Source of the DNA: UTCFX2 sp002050125
GTDB lineage: Bacteria; Chloroflexota; Anaerolineae; Anaerolineales; UBA4823
DNA: 64,000 bases
Direction of reading: 5' to 3'
Assembly: GCA_027494035.1 (NCBI GenBank)
Contig: JAOSJQ010000018.1
Coordinates: 34,694 to 98,693 of the forward strand
Shown here piece after piece: positions 8,476 to 16,639 of the stretch. How positions within the stretch are numbered: position 1 is the first letter of the stretch; every line of letters starts with the position of its first letter. The notes beneath the pieces are model-generated. The model was given only the letters and a program-made list of their open reading frames with translations. It searched no databases and was not told where the DNA came from. The translations under genes and the position numbers were made by a program.

Positions 8476-9228
8476 ATGGGTTGGGTTAAAAAGGAAGCGC
8501 CGACACCGTTTGATGAGGTGCCACTCGCAGGGTTGTTTTTCCTGGATGGCGATGTTCTCGCCAGGCTTTGGGGGCGTGATTGGACGGCTGGCGAAAAATT
8601 CCCAATGATCGCTTTCCCGTCTGGGGAAGAGTTCCAAATCTGGGAAAGTAGTAATCCTGAGCGGGGCGGTATTGTACACATTTTTGGTGAGATGGATCTG
8701 CCCCTCAAGGGCACGCGTGATGAAGCCTATGCTCAAGCCAGTGATGTTGGCGAGCAGTGTGGCTATATTGCTCGACAGATTGGCGAGAACCAACTGGAAG
8801 TCTGGGGCAACGACGATGATGAGCATTTCCTGATCACCTATAACAGTGAAGCGGGTGAAATCCAGGACATTACCAAAATCAAGCCAGAAGAAAGCGCCCC
8901 TCGCCCACAAATTCCTCTCTTGCCAGATGAAATTCGCGCCCAACTGCCACCTCTGTACAGTGGAGAAGAGCAGGGGTTGGAAGCCAGAGCGCTGGTCAAG
9001 TTCTTCACGCCAGATAGCAACTGGACCTGGTATGCCTCCGAGTTTGATGGTGAAGATAGATTCTTCGGTCTCGTGAGTGGCTTCGAAGTCGAGCTCGGTT
9101 ATTTCTCTCTATCTGAGTTGGAATCAGTCCACGGTCCATTGGGGTTGCCCATCGAGCGTGACAAGTTCTTTGAACCAACGAGCTTGCGTGAATTACAGGA
9201 ACAACACCGTCGGGATCATCTACGGTAG
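8476..9228 (+). CDS. DUF2958-domain protein
   Basis: The 250-residue protein has two parts. The C-terminal ~100 residues (LPPLYSGEEQGLEARALVKF, then SNWTWYASEFDGEDRFFGLV, ELGYFSLSEL and GPLGLPIERD) match the DUF2958 pattern common on plasmids and integrative elements. DUF2958 has no settled function. The N-terminal ~120 residues are unrecognised. A strong ribosome site (AAAGGAG) precedes ATG 8476. It is the second gene of the plus-strand operon. Confidence 0.8.
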   Translation: MGWVKKEAPTPFDEVPLAGLFFLDGDVLARLWGRDWTAGEKFPMIAFPSGEEFQIWESSNPERGGIVHIFGEMDLPLKGTRDEAYAQASDVGEQCGYIARQIGENQLEVWGNDDDEHFLITYNSEAGEIQDITKIKPEESAPRPQIPLLPDEIRAQLPPLYSGEEQGLEARALVKFFTPDSNWTWYASEFDGEDRFFGLVSGFEVELGYFSLSELESVHGPLGLPIERDKFFEPTSLRELQEQHRRDHLR

Positions 9229-9237
9229 AAGGGAAGT

Positions 9238-9765
9238 ATGTCGATTCAAGATCGCGAACCGCCACGCCGCTTAACGCCAGCCGAAGAGTTCGGCCTGACC
9301 GAACACGAGCGACTCTTTGACAGGGTCAGCCATGAGCGTTTCCTGGAATTCCTGGATGATCCCAATACCAAGGTGCACCGGATAGAAGAGTCCACGAATA
9401 GTTTCGGCGAATACCTGTTTGTCACTTTCAGCCGTCCAGGAAAACAAAAGCGCATCTTCATGACGTTTTACGGCCTGGGGTACCATGAGTACCGCGAAAA
9501 GTGGATCACCGACGTGTGGAATTGGTATCAATCAGTCAGAGGCGGGGAGCTCGAGAATGAAAACGTCCCGAGACAAGTTGCCAAACAGCAAATCGAGGAG
9601 CGTTACCATGAGATGCAAGGCTATGCCCGCCGAGACACCCAAACGCGGCGAGGTCGGATTTTTGAGTTGATCGCCGACTTCACGGATGAAGATGGAGCTT
9701 GGGCGGAAATGCAGGACCTGCCAGGCTGGCTGCTGGATGAAGAAGAAGACGAGGACTTGAGGTAG
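9238..9765 (+). CDS. hypothetical acidic protein
   Basis: The 175-residue protein contains a compact central part (HRIEESTNSFGEYLFVTFSR and MTFYGLGYHEYREKWITD) and ends in a very acidic tail (DEEEDEDLR). No family is recognised. The ribosome site GAAGGGAAGT precedes ATG 9238, nine bases after the DUF2958 gene, so the two are likely coupled. Its function is unknown. The operon context suggests maintenance or transfer of the element. Confidence 0.55.
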   Translation: MSIQDREPPRRLTPAEEFGLTEHERLFDRVSHERFLEFLDDPNTKVHRIEESTNSFGEYLFVTFSRPGKQKRIFMTFYGLGYHEYREKWITDVWNWYQSVRGGELENENVPRQVAKQQIEERYHEMQGYARRDTQTRRGRIFELIADFTDEDGAWAEMQDLPGWLLDEEEDEDLR

Positions 9766-9771
9766 GGCTAT

Positions 9772-10197
9772 ATGACCAAAGAAGGAGCACCACTTCAGTT
9801 TGACATGTTCACCGGCGAGCCGGTGGACAATCGAACCAGAAAGCAGAAAAAGCAAGATAAGGAGCGCGAACAACCTAAGCAGACTGAGATGTTTTCGCAG
9901 CGTGAAATCGCTCAATTCGGCGTAAATCCACACCCGCTGCTGCCGTTATCGCCCAATACTAAGCTGATACTTATTTCCGAAGATCCCCGCACAGAGGAAG
10001 AAATCGAACAGGACAGACAGCGGGCGGCTCAAAAACAGACGTATGAAATGTTTGCTGAGCCTGCGTCCACCGACGAAGCAGTTCAGCCGGAAAAATCGGC
10101 TCCAGAGATGAAGATAACCCCGGATACCACCACGCTGGCCCTGGTGCCGCGTGGGGTAGTGGCGGTAGTTATCTTCGGGTACTTCTCGCAGATTTAG
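9772..10197 (+). CDS. hypothetical, largely disordered protein
   Basis: The 141-residue protein is dominated by lysine, glutamate and glutamine (RKQKKQDKEREQPKQ and DPRTEEEIEQDRQRAAQKQ), so it is probably disordered or coiled-coil. It has a short hydrophobic end (LVPRGVVAVVIFGYF). No domain is recognised. It follows the previous gene by six bases with a GAGGTAGGG ribosome site and is the last gene of the operon. The roughly 190 bases after it hold no gene. Confidence 0.5.
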   Translation: MTKEGAPLQFDMFTGEPVDNRTRKQKKQDKEREQPKQTEMFSQREIAQFGVNPHPLLPLSPNTKLILISEDPRTEEEIEQDRQRAAQKQTYEMFAEPASTDEAVQPEKSAPEMKITPDTTTLALVPRGVVAVVIFGYFSQI

Positions 10198-10387
10198 ACG
10201 TTATAATGCCCATAGCGTGCTTGCTCCATTGCCGGTCATCAGCGTTTCTTTTTGAAAATCTGCGGGTCCGAATTTTCCACATAATTTGTCCCGAAGTCGG
10301 CAGGACAGGCACGCATGAGGTTCTTCGATCACGTCGTACATGATCACAGCCATTCCTCAGAATGTTATGTAGTGTAATAGTTGTGGC

Positions 10388-11236
10388 CTATCGCCCAAAC
10401 ACCCGCTTGAAGAAACCTGTCACCCGATTAAGAAGCGAGGCTGGTTGCGGTGAAGGCTGAGGGGCCGGTTCCTTAGGGCCTGGTGCCAGGGTAGGAGGCG
10501 CATTGACCTCAGGCTTCCTTGACTCTACTTCAGTTTCTCTCGCTGGATTTTCAGCTTGTATCCGCTCAACTGACGATGGCTTGGCGCGACTGGTAATGGC
10601 AGCTGAGATTATGCGTGGCAGAGAACTCCAACGGTAACTTGGCAAGCGCTGGCCGGTTCGGACAGCCAGGATGTTTGACCACTCCCCAGGCTGGCAGCCG
10701 TTTCCCGCCCGAACCTTGAAGTAATACGTCGTGAATTTTTGAAGATAACTGATGTCAACGGCGATCACACCATCGCTACTGTTCAGCAATTCGTAGCCGT
10801 GTTCCTCGGCGTTTTCGCTAGTGCTGTAGCTCACAAAGTAGCGGTCTCGGTTGCCAGAAACTGGCGCGAAATAGAGGGTCACGCTGTCAGGATGGGCGTT
10901 AATTTGGAACAAATCCGGAACGGATGACGGTTTTTGCGCCGAGCAACCTCCCTGCGAGGATGAAGAGCCGGAGGATCTCGAAGTTGAGTCAGGTTTGTTT
11001 GAATCGCTACTGGGTTCAGGCGTTGGACTGGAAGCTGGAACAGGAGATGGAGTTGCAGTTGCTACGGGCGTTGGACTTGGCGGCACCTCACCGACGTTAT
11101 ACGTGCCGACTCCGTAGCTCCCTTCGCCATAGGCCGTGGCCAACACCGATAAAGGCATAATCAAGGCTGCTAGCGAAAGAAGGAGTGACAAGACGAGTGG
11201 TTTCATATAGTAAGCGCTACTACTTGAAAAGCGCAT
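10388..11236 (-). CDS. secreted fibronectin type III domain protein
   Basis: A 282-residue exported protein. A Sec-type signal peptide (KPLVLSLLLSLAALIMPLSVLA) ends near residue 34, and a second ATG at 11206 would give a shorter, more usual leader. It is followed by a YGEGSYGVGTY motif, a Pro/Thr/Ser-rich linker (residues 52-95) and an FN3 domain (about 105-195, with TLYFAPVSGNRDRYFVSYS and TYYFKVRAGNG). A proline-rich spacer and a short basic tail (VTGFFKRVFGR) end it. It is divergent from tatA with a short shared promoter region, so it may belong to the same surface module. A cell-surface or adhesive role is inferred. Confidence 0.7.
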   Translation of the reverse strand: MRFSSSSAYYMKPLVLSLLLSLAALIMPLSVLATAYGEGSYGVGTYNVGEVPPSPTPVATATPSPVPASSPTPEPSSDSNKPDSTSRSSGSSSSQGGCSAQKPSSVPDLFQINAHPDSVTLYFAPVSGNRDRYFVSYSTSENAEEHGYELLNSSDGVIAVDISYLQKFTTYYFKVRAGNGCQPGEWSNILAVRTGQRLPSYRWSSLPRIISAAITSRAKPSSVERIQAENPARETEVESRKPEVNAPPTLAPGPKEPAPQPSPQPASLLNRVTGFFKRVFGR

Positions 11237-11277
11237 GTGATACTATGCTACCAGAATTACTTTGAATATATAAATAT

Positions 11278-11451
11278 ATGTTTGGACTCGGTTTTCAAGA
11301 ACTCCTCGTAATCCTCGCCATCGTGCTGGTACTTTTTGGCGGCAAGAAGCTTCCAGAGCTGTCTCGCAGTTTGGGCGAATCCTTGCGGGAAATCCGCAAA
11401 GGACTAGCTGGTGACGATGACCCAGCCAACAAAAAAGAGGATAAGAAGTAG
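11278..11451 (+). CDS. tatA: TatA/E-family twin-arginine translocase subunit
   Basis: This short gene encodes 57 residues with the classic TatA layout. A short N-terminal transmembrane helix (FQELLVILAIVLVLFGG) is followed by the hinge KKLPEL, an amphipathic helix (SRSLGESLREIRKGL) and a charged tail (DDDPANKKEDKK). It would form the pore-forming part of the Tat system, which exports folded proteins. The tatC gene starts 14 bases downstream. A Tat pair on a mobile element, rather than in the core genome, is unusual and suggests a dedicated substrate. Confidence 0.9.
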   Translation: MFGLGFQELLVILAIVLVLFGGKKLPELSRSLGESLREIRKGLAGDDDPANKKEDKK

Positions 11452-11465
11452 CTTTACCACGCCAC

Positions 11466-12203
11466 ATGACCGCCAAAGCGGGAGAACGCCAGTTATTCAG
11501 TGAGCACTTGCGAGAACTCAGGTCCCGTCTATTGTCCTGCGTGTTTTTTCTTGTGTGCGGCACAGCTGTTGGGTATTTTTGGTACGAGAATCTTCTCGAT
11601 ATCCTCGTTAAGCCCCTTGGTCAGCCTGTCTTTTACAGTTCACCAGCTGGTGGGTTTGACTTCATCCTTAAGCTGAGCTTGCTATTCGGCTTTGCGTTTT
11701 CCATTCCAGTGCTTGTTTACCACGCGTTCCGGTTCATCGAACCGGTTGTCCCTCAACGAGCACCAAAAAAGACCTTCTTGGTACTGGTGAGTTCCGGCGC
11801 ACTCCTGATTATGGGCGTACTTTTCGCCTATTATGTTAGTCTCCCTGCGGCGCTGTATTTTCTGAGTTCGTTCACCACGGAAGGTGTGCACGCCCTCATA
11901 TCCGCCAACGAATATTTCTCCTTTGTGACACGATATTTACTGGGATTTGGCCTGCTTTTTCAATTGCCTCTCGTACTGCTGGTGATCAATTCGGTGCAGC
12001 AAGTCCCCACAAAAACACTGCTAAGGCTTGAAAAGTGGGTGCTACTGTTGAGCTTTGTTATTGCCGCTGTTCTTACGCCCACCCCTGATGTGTTCAACCA
12101 GCTTCTGATGGCCGTGCCACTGATAATCTTGTATCAGTTCAGTGTCGTTCTGGTGTGGCTCGTGAATACCAAAACCCCTCAGGCAAAAGGCAAAAAGCGT
12201 TGA
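11466..12203 (+). CDS. tatC: TatC, twin-arginine translocase receptor
   Basis: The 245-residue protein has six predicted membrane helices and the TatC N-terminal signature (FSEHLRELRSRLL), which binds the twin-arginine signal in the family. It continues with a conserved FxFxFxLP-like loop region (FTTEGVHALISANEYFSFV) and a VLTPTPDVFNQ segment typical of TatC. It directly follows tatA, and no separate tatB is seen, as in minimal TatAC systems. Downstream lies a tiny protein with a Tat-like signal. Confidence 0.93.
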   Translation: MTAKAGERQLFSEHLRELRSRLLSCVFFLVCGTAVGYFWYENLLDILVKPLGQPVFYSSPAGGFDFILKLSLLFGFAFSIPVLVYHAFRFIEPVVPQRAPKKTFLVLVSSGALLIMGVLFAYYVSLPAALYFLSSFTTEGVHALISANEYFSFVTRYLLGFGLLFQLPLVLLVINSVQQVPTKTLLRLEKWVLLLSFVIAAVLTPTPDVFNQLLMAVPLIILYQFSVVLVWLVNTKTPQAKGKKR

Positions 12204-12241
12204 CGCGGATGTTATCTTTCTCTATATTTGTTAGTATTAGT

Positions 12242-12433
12242 ATGCGCGCCAACTCTTTCAACCAATTACTCACCAAGGAACTCACTCGCCAGGAGTTTCT
12301 CCTGCACCTGGGGCTCTTGTTCCTTGCCGTCTCTGGCGTCTCCAGCTTTCTCCGAACACTTTCTGAACCCAATCTAGCAAACAAACAGCCCGCGTCCTCC
12401 CGACGATTTGGGGCAGGTCCCTATGGAGGCTAA
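12242..12433 (+). CDS. tiny protein with Tat-like signal helix
   Basis: This 63-residue protein contains LTRQEFLLHLGLLFLAVSGV, which resembles a twin-arginine signal (S/T-R-R-x-F-L-K) with the second arginine replaced by glutamine, followed by a hydrophobic helix. The C-terminus ends in FGAGPYGG, echoing the YGEGSYG motif of the FN3 protein. The start could also be ATG 12209, and no clear ribosome site separates the choices. Placement right after tatC and two bases before the next gene makes it a candidate dedicated Tat substrate or membrane anchor. That role is inferred. Confidence 0.55.
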   Translation: MRANSFNQLLTKELTRQEFLLHLGLLFLAVSGVSSFLRTLSEPNLANKQPASSRRFGAGPYGG

Positions 12434-12435
12434 CT

Positions 12436-12954
12436 ATGGCAAGGCTACCAACACCTAGTGGAGATGACGGTAACTGGGGCACCATCCTCAATGAGTTTCT
12501 GGAGGTAGAGCATAACGCTGATGGCACGCATTTTGGTGCCAGCACTACCTCAAAGGGCGTCGTGGAGCTGGCTACTCAGGCAGAAGTTGACGCTGGGGCA
12601 GATGGGCAGCGGGTTGTAGTTCCCGCGACGCTCCAGGAAAAGCTCTACAGCACCCAAACTCTCGCTGATGGAGAGACCATCAACTGGGATACCTCGTTGG
12701 GAGCTTTTGCCCAAGTGACACTGGCAGGGAACAGAATCCTCGCCAACCCAGCCAATCTTATCAACGGAGCCTCATATATTTTGCTTATCAAGCAAGATGG
12801 TGAAGGTAGCCGAACCCTAACGTTTAGTGATGCGTACAAATTCCCTGATGGGACTGACCCCACCTTAAGTACCGCAGCCAATGCAGTAGACATTATTGCG
12901 TTCCTCAGTGACGGCACCAGTCTCTATGGTTCCTTCCAAGGGAACTTTAGTTGA
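12436..12954 (+). CDS. phage tail-fibre-like protein
   Basis: The 172-residue protein begins MARLPTPSGDDGNWGTILNE and contains SKGVVELATQAEVDAG, both typical of tail-fibre or surface-fibre modules. A C-terminal beta-rich part follows (AGNRILANPANL and ASYILLIKQDGEG). The ribosome site TGGAGG precedes ATG 12436. It overlaps the next frame at its stop. No signal peptide is visible. It probably forms a beta-structured surface or receptor-binding unit together with the beta-helix protein. Confidence 0.6.
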   Translation: MARLPTPSGDDGNWGTILNEFLEVEHNADGTHFGASTTSKGVVELATQAEVDAGADGQRVVVPATLQEKLYSTQTLADGETINWDTSLGAFAQVTLAGNRILANPANLINGASYILLIKQDGEGSRTLTFSDAYKFPDGTDPTLSTAANAVDIIAFLSDGTSLYGSFQGNFS

Positions 12955-12956
12955 TT

Positions 12957-14234
12957 ATGCCTATTCAGACACAGTTTCCAATGGGGTTCTTCAATACGCA
13001 CCTTAGCAGTCAATGGAATGACGTCACGCCACCAGACGGATGGACGTGGACACTTCCCTTCAACATTCAAAAAAATGGGAGAGTGTTCAGACCCGATCCC
13101 ACGTGGGATATTTCAGCGCAAGTTCCTCGCGACGGCGGTCTACGTTACGTGTCAAAATCCGGCAACGATACAACAGGTGATGGGTTGACGTGGGAAACCG
13201 CGTGGAAAACAGTCACAAAGGCCTACACTGCTCTTGGTTCAACCCCCAATGTATGTATTTTTATCGGCGAAGGGATATGGGGCTGGAATGATGGTTGGTC
13301 CAATGCGACGCAAAGCGTAACGCGTTCCTTTGTGGGAGTTGGCAACGTTGAAATTGACACGTATTACATTGTGAACCCGTACTCACTCACCACAGGGAAG
13401 ATGTACACCTACGAGTCCACTGGCCTGGTAGGGCCCATAAGCAGTGTACTTGATTACGGGCACAGAGACTCTGATGGAATCCCATCTTTGTATGCCACCA
13501 AAACAACAATTGATGACGTTGAGGCGACTGCGGGATCGTTCTATTACGATACTGTCGCCAAAATCCTCTATGTCCACACTCTGAACGAATCGGCCCCCGA
13601 TGCGAACGTTCGTTCGCAGTATATGGGCAGCAATTTTTTAAGTACTAATGTCTCAGGAGTTCAGCTATACGCTGAAAATTTCAAAGTTTATCGTACTCCA
13701 ACGAGTATATCGTCTAGCGGTGGAATCACGTATTTAAACAATGTCCACTTGGGATACATAGGTATGAGTTTCACGAACAATACAACGGCTATCCTGCGAG
13801 ATTGTAGTTGGAGATCCTCCCTCAAGATGGGTGTCGCTACGCAAGAAGACCTACTCTACGGAAGTGCAGCAAAGATCATCGAAATTGACTGTGAGGGATC
13901 GTATTCTGGCGGCTCCACCTATATTGGCAGTAATGCCACCACGAACCATGACGCGGGCGAAAACGTCATCATTAATGGAGAGTATCACCACACTTATGGT
14001 CCGCCCATTGGTTTCATCGGTAACGGAAAGTGCTGGCTACTTGGAACGTATTCTCACGATAACCTCGCTACTTCGGCCAATTACTACAGCTACCAACTTG
14101 ACGAAGCCGTCGCCTACCTGGATTGTTGTAGGTCATCAGGCTCTGTCAAGGATATTGGCCCAATGAGCGAAATTGTCCATGTGCGCGACTTCATCGGCGG
14201 GGCCACGAGTGACGCATCACTTGTCGCATATTGA
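12957..14234 (+). CDS. right-handed beta-helix (pectate-lyase-like) protein
   Basis: The 425-residue protein has the entry motif YVSKSGNDTTGDGLTWETAW near residue 60, seen at the start of many parallel beta-helix proteins. It is followed by repeated Asn/Ser/Gly-rich strands characteristic of the fold. I chose ATG 12957, since the alternative TTG start overlaps the previous stop. There is no signal peptide. It probably binds or cleaves polysaccharide at the cell surface or serves as a fibre tip, together with the preceding gene. No catalytic residues are assigned. Confidence 0.65.
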   Translation: MPIQTQFPMGFFNTHLSSQWNDVTPPDGWTWTLPFNIQKNGRVFRPDPTWDISAQVPRDGGLRYVSKSGNDTTGDGLTWETAWKTVTKAYTALGSTPNVCIFIGEGIWGWNDGWSNATQSVTRSFVGVGNVEIDTYYIVNPYSLTTGKMYTYESTGLVGPISSVLDYGHRDSDGIPSLYATKTTIDDVEATAGSFYYDTVAKILYVHTLNESAPDANVRSQYMGSNFLSTNVSGVQLYAENFKVYRTPTSISSSGGITYLNNVHLGYIGMSFTNNTTAILRDCSWRSSLKMGVATQEDLLYGSAAKIIEIDCEGSYSGGSTYIGSNATTNHDAGENVIINGEYHHTYGPPIGFIGNGKCWLLGTYSHDNLATSANYYSYQLDEAVAYLDCCRSSGSVKDIGPMSEIVHVRDFIGGATSDASLVAY

Positions 14235-14416
14235 TCTAACCAGCGCGGCCCACTAAGGCACAATAGGCCGGTTAGCAGGCCACCAAAACCCATAACCACC
14301 TGAATAACCGGCTATTCAAAAGCCGCCGCTGCACATGACTAAGTGTTAGATTTCTCAACCTAATTCTGCAACACTTGAACAGCACTTCCATTTTCTGATA
14401 ACATCAATTTCAGCCT

Positions 14417-14941
14417 GTGCGCAAGGAATGGAAACCACTTCCAGCGCCCATCACTTTCGAGCAAGTGTCTCACTTCGCTCAAGAAGCCCTATTGCAAAGC
14501 GGTCATCACGCGCCAACCCTGATCATTGACGGCAGCGCCCGACCTGTCGTGGTGCAAATCGACGGGCTGGCTCCCACTTTCGAGGGCCGAGTTCAACAGA
14601 TGTTTGTGGCCGGACAGGCTCTCGCTCGCGATGGCAATGCCGGGCAACTGCGCAGCGTCTACTTTGTGACTGAAGCTTGGCTTAGTCAGGCTCAGGAAGG
14701 GAAATTGCCCGACGTTCCGCCTTCCCAAGACCCCCAGCGCAAAGAAGTGCTCATTGTCGATGGGGTAGAGGCCAAATCGCATCGAGCGAGAGTGGCGATT
14801 TACGAAATGCTGCGCGACGAACAAGGAAATCTACGCGAAATCCGCGAGCTCAGACTTCCCGATGATTCGTCTACCTCTTCTGATAGCCCGCTGCTGGAGG
14901 CATTCCTCACCGGTTTTTGGGCGAGAGATGGATTGCGGTGA
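14417..14941 (+). CDS. hypothetical protein
   Basis: A 174-residue soluble protein with a GTG start at 14417. It alternates helices and strands (APTLIIDGSARPVVVQIDGL, AGQLRSVYFVTEAWLSQ, RVAIYEMLRDEQGNLREIRE) and looks like a single folded domain. No family is recognised. It stands alone between the surface module and the CBASS region. About 180 bases upstream hold no gene. Confidence 0.5.
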   Translation: MRKEWKPLPAPITFEQVSHFAQEALLQSGHHAPTLIIDGSARPVVVQIDGLAPTFEGRVQQMFVAGQALARDGNAGQLRSVYFVTEAWLSQAQEGKLPDVPPSQDPQRKEVLIVDGVEAKSHRARVAIYEMLRDEQGNLREIRELRLPDDSSTSSDSPLLEAFLTGFWARDGLR

Positions 14942-14958
14942 ATGCCTCCCCAATGGTC

Positions 14959-15207
14959 TCAGTGTTCTGTGTCTTTCGGCGGATTAGGATCGTTACCGGG
15001 TTTGATCGTGTCCTTGCTCCGAATCTTGCCGTCACGCCCCTTGATAATCAGCTCGCCGCCGCCCTGATTTTGTAGGTTCTCGTGGGCAGCATTGGACGCA
15101 TCGCCCTGGGTATCGTGAACACTCGTTGCCCGATCACTGTCATTGCGTTTGTTGACCCACTTGCCGTCTTCGCGCCGGTAGACGATTCTGTCTTGCTTCT
15201 TGCTCAT
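14959..15207 (-). CDS. DUF2188-domain protein
   Basis: The 82-residue protein matches the DUF2188 pattern, including YRREDGKWVNKRNDSDRATS, AHENLQNQGGGELIIKGRDG and the C-terminal TIKPGNDPNPP. DUF2188 proteins are small, widespread and of unknown function, and are common on mobile elements. It lies 28 bases downstream of the CD-NTase gene on the same strand, so it could be the last gene of the CBASS operon, although it is not a known CBASS accessory. Confidence 0.85.
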   Translation of the reverse strand: MSKKQDRIVYRREDGKWVNKRNDSDRATSVHDTQGDASNAAHENLQNQGGGELIIKGRDGKIRSKDTIKPGNDPNPPKDTEH

Positions 15208-15235
15208 TTTGAGACTCCCTGTTTGATCGTTAGCT

Positions 15236-16633
15236 TCAATCAGAATTTCTGATGTTTACGTAGAAGCGATTGCTTCGCCCCACACACACACCATTCTGGA
15301 CGATGAAGCATTCAATCCAGTGTTTTCCGGTGTACTGGGTGATCTCCCAATTTACCAGAGGGTTATTTGGATCGGTCTGCCTATTTCGACCTCTACCCTG
15401 AAAGAAGTCTCCACGCAGTCCGCCCTCGTTTTTGGCGTGTTCACCTGTGTTGACAACTTGCCAGTGAACTTCGTACTCACCTCGGCAACCAGTAGAGGCA
15501 ACAAACTTAATTTCCAGCCCACCTTGGAGAATCCGCCCATTCGAGTTGAGTCCACTGGGATTGCCCACACCTGGATGCACGTAAGCATTAAGCCTGACCT
15601 TTGCCTTCTGCTGCAATTTGACAGGCCATGGGGGTATTCTTGCGTGTGAAATGCTGCTCAGGGTTATAGCGGATGCGGCCTTGCGTGTTTCCTCGGCTTC
15701 CTCTGAGTCATATAACGGGAACTTGTCACCGAAGATTTGTCTCCATAACTCTGAGCTCTGGAGATCATCAGTTTCATCACGTGCCACTATGGCAAGGGCA
15801 AGGCTTTCGTTCACGCAATCGAGAAAGACTTGAAATTCTTCCGGACTCATGCTGGTCTTGATGATTTCGCCGGGCAGTCCTGGGTCGGCAAGGGAAGGTA
15901 CAGTGGTTGCACTGAAATACTTGAGCGATATATTGGTCAGAACAGCAACAAAATGGTCGGCCCATTCCTTTCGCGTCGGGTCAAAATTCTCACCGGTCAG
16001 GCACTCCACCCAAAATCCTTTGGGCTTAGGTCGTTCAACGTCCGGCTGCTTAACCTCACATTGGTATTTCCACCACCACTTCATCATTTTCACAAGCGGA
16101 ACATACCGGCCTTGACTGCATTCTTCCGAATTAAGTGTGGTAGTGTGCTTGAGGTGACCTCTGGGGTGGCTGGGAATCCATACTTTTAAATCCCTGTCAG
16201 GGACCAAAAGAGGCTCATCCGCTGTTGTCTGTACCACTGCCGGAATGATGTCCAGTGTCAACTCAACACCATCACGATCTGGTAGAGGCTCATCCACTCG
16301 AATCGACCGCCGTTGGTAGGCCGTTTCAGGGTTTTCGTAGCACTCGCCTAAGGCCGCCTTGAACCGTCTCAATACCTTCTGGGGGTTGTTGTCGGGATCG
16401 GTGGTATCCAAGTCGGTGAGAATAACAATATCCACATCCTTGATATCACCGACCGCCGTATGGCGTCTGTAGGAACCATAGAGAAACGAACCGGTAATTA
16501 CCTCGGCCAGCTTGCAATCGGTTTGAAGACAGCCTCGCACATAAGTATGTGCTTCGACGGCATGGTTGACAGCCTTCGTTTCAGGCTCAAGGTTGCTAAG
16601 GAAGGCATCGAACAGACTGTTTAGTTTACCCAT
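15236..16633 (-). CDS. CBASS cyclic-oligonucleotide synthase (CD-NTase)
   Basis: The 465-residue nucleotidyltransferase senses phage infection and makes a cyclic nucleotide signal in CBASS. The catalytic core has GSFLYGSYRRHT near residues 48-59, the DVD pair at D66 and D68, and a third acidic residue D128 (ELTLDIIPAV). The last ~130 residues are beta-rich (YEVHWQVVNTGEHAKNEGGL, KHWIECFIVQNGVC) and fit an adenylyl/guanylyl and SMODS-associated sensor domain. The effector gene lies upstream, six bases away on the same strand. The cyclic product cannot be predicted by eye. Confidence 0.88.
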   Translation of the reverse strand: MGKLNSLFDAFLSNLEPETKAVNHAVEAHTYVRGCLQTDCKLAEVITGSFLYGSYRRHTAVGDIKDVDIVILTDLDTTDPDNNPQKVLRRFKAALGECYENPETAYQRRSIRVDEPLPDRDGVELTLDIIPAVVQTTADEPLLVPDRDLKVWIPSHPRGHLKHTTTLNSEECSQGRYVPLVKMMKWWWKYQCEVKQPDVERPKPKGFWVECLTGENFDPTRKEWADHFVAVLTNISLKYFSATTVPSLADPGLPGEIIKTSMSPEEFQVFLDCVNESLALAIVARDETDDLQSSELWRQIFGDKFPLYDSEEAEETRKAASAITLSSISHARIPPWPVKLQQKAKVRLNAYVHPGVGNPSGLNSNGRILQGGLEIKFVASTGCRGEYEVHWQVVNTGEHAKNEGGLRGDFFQGRGRNRQTDPNNPLVNWEITQYTGKHWIECFIVQNGVCVGRSNRFYVNIRNSD

Positions 16634-16639
16634 CGTGCC

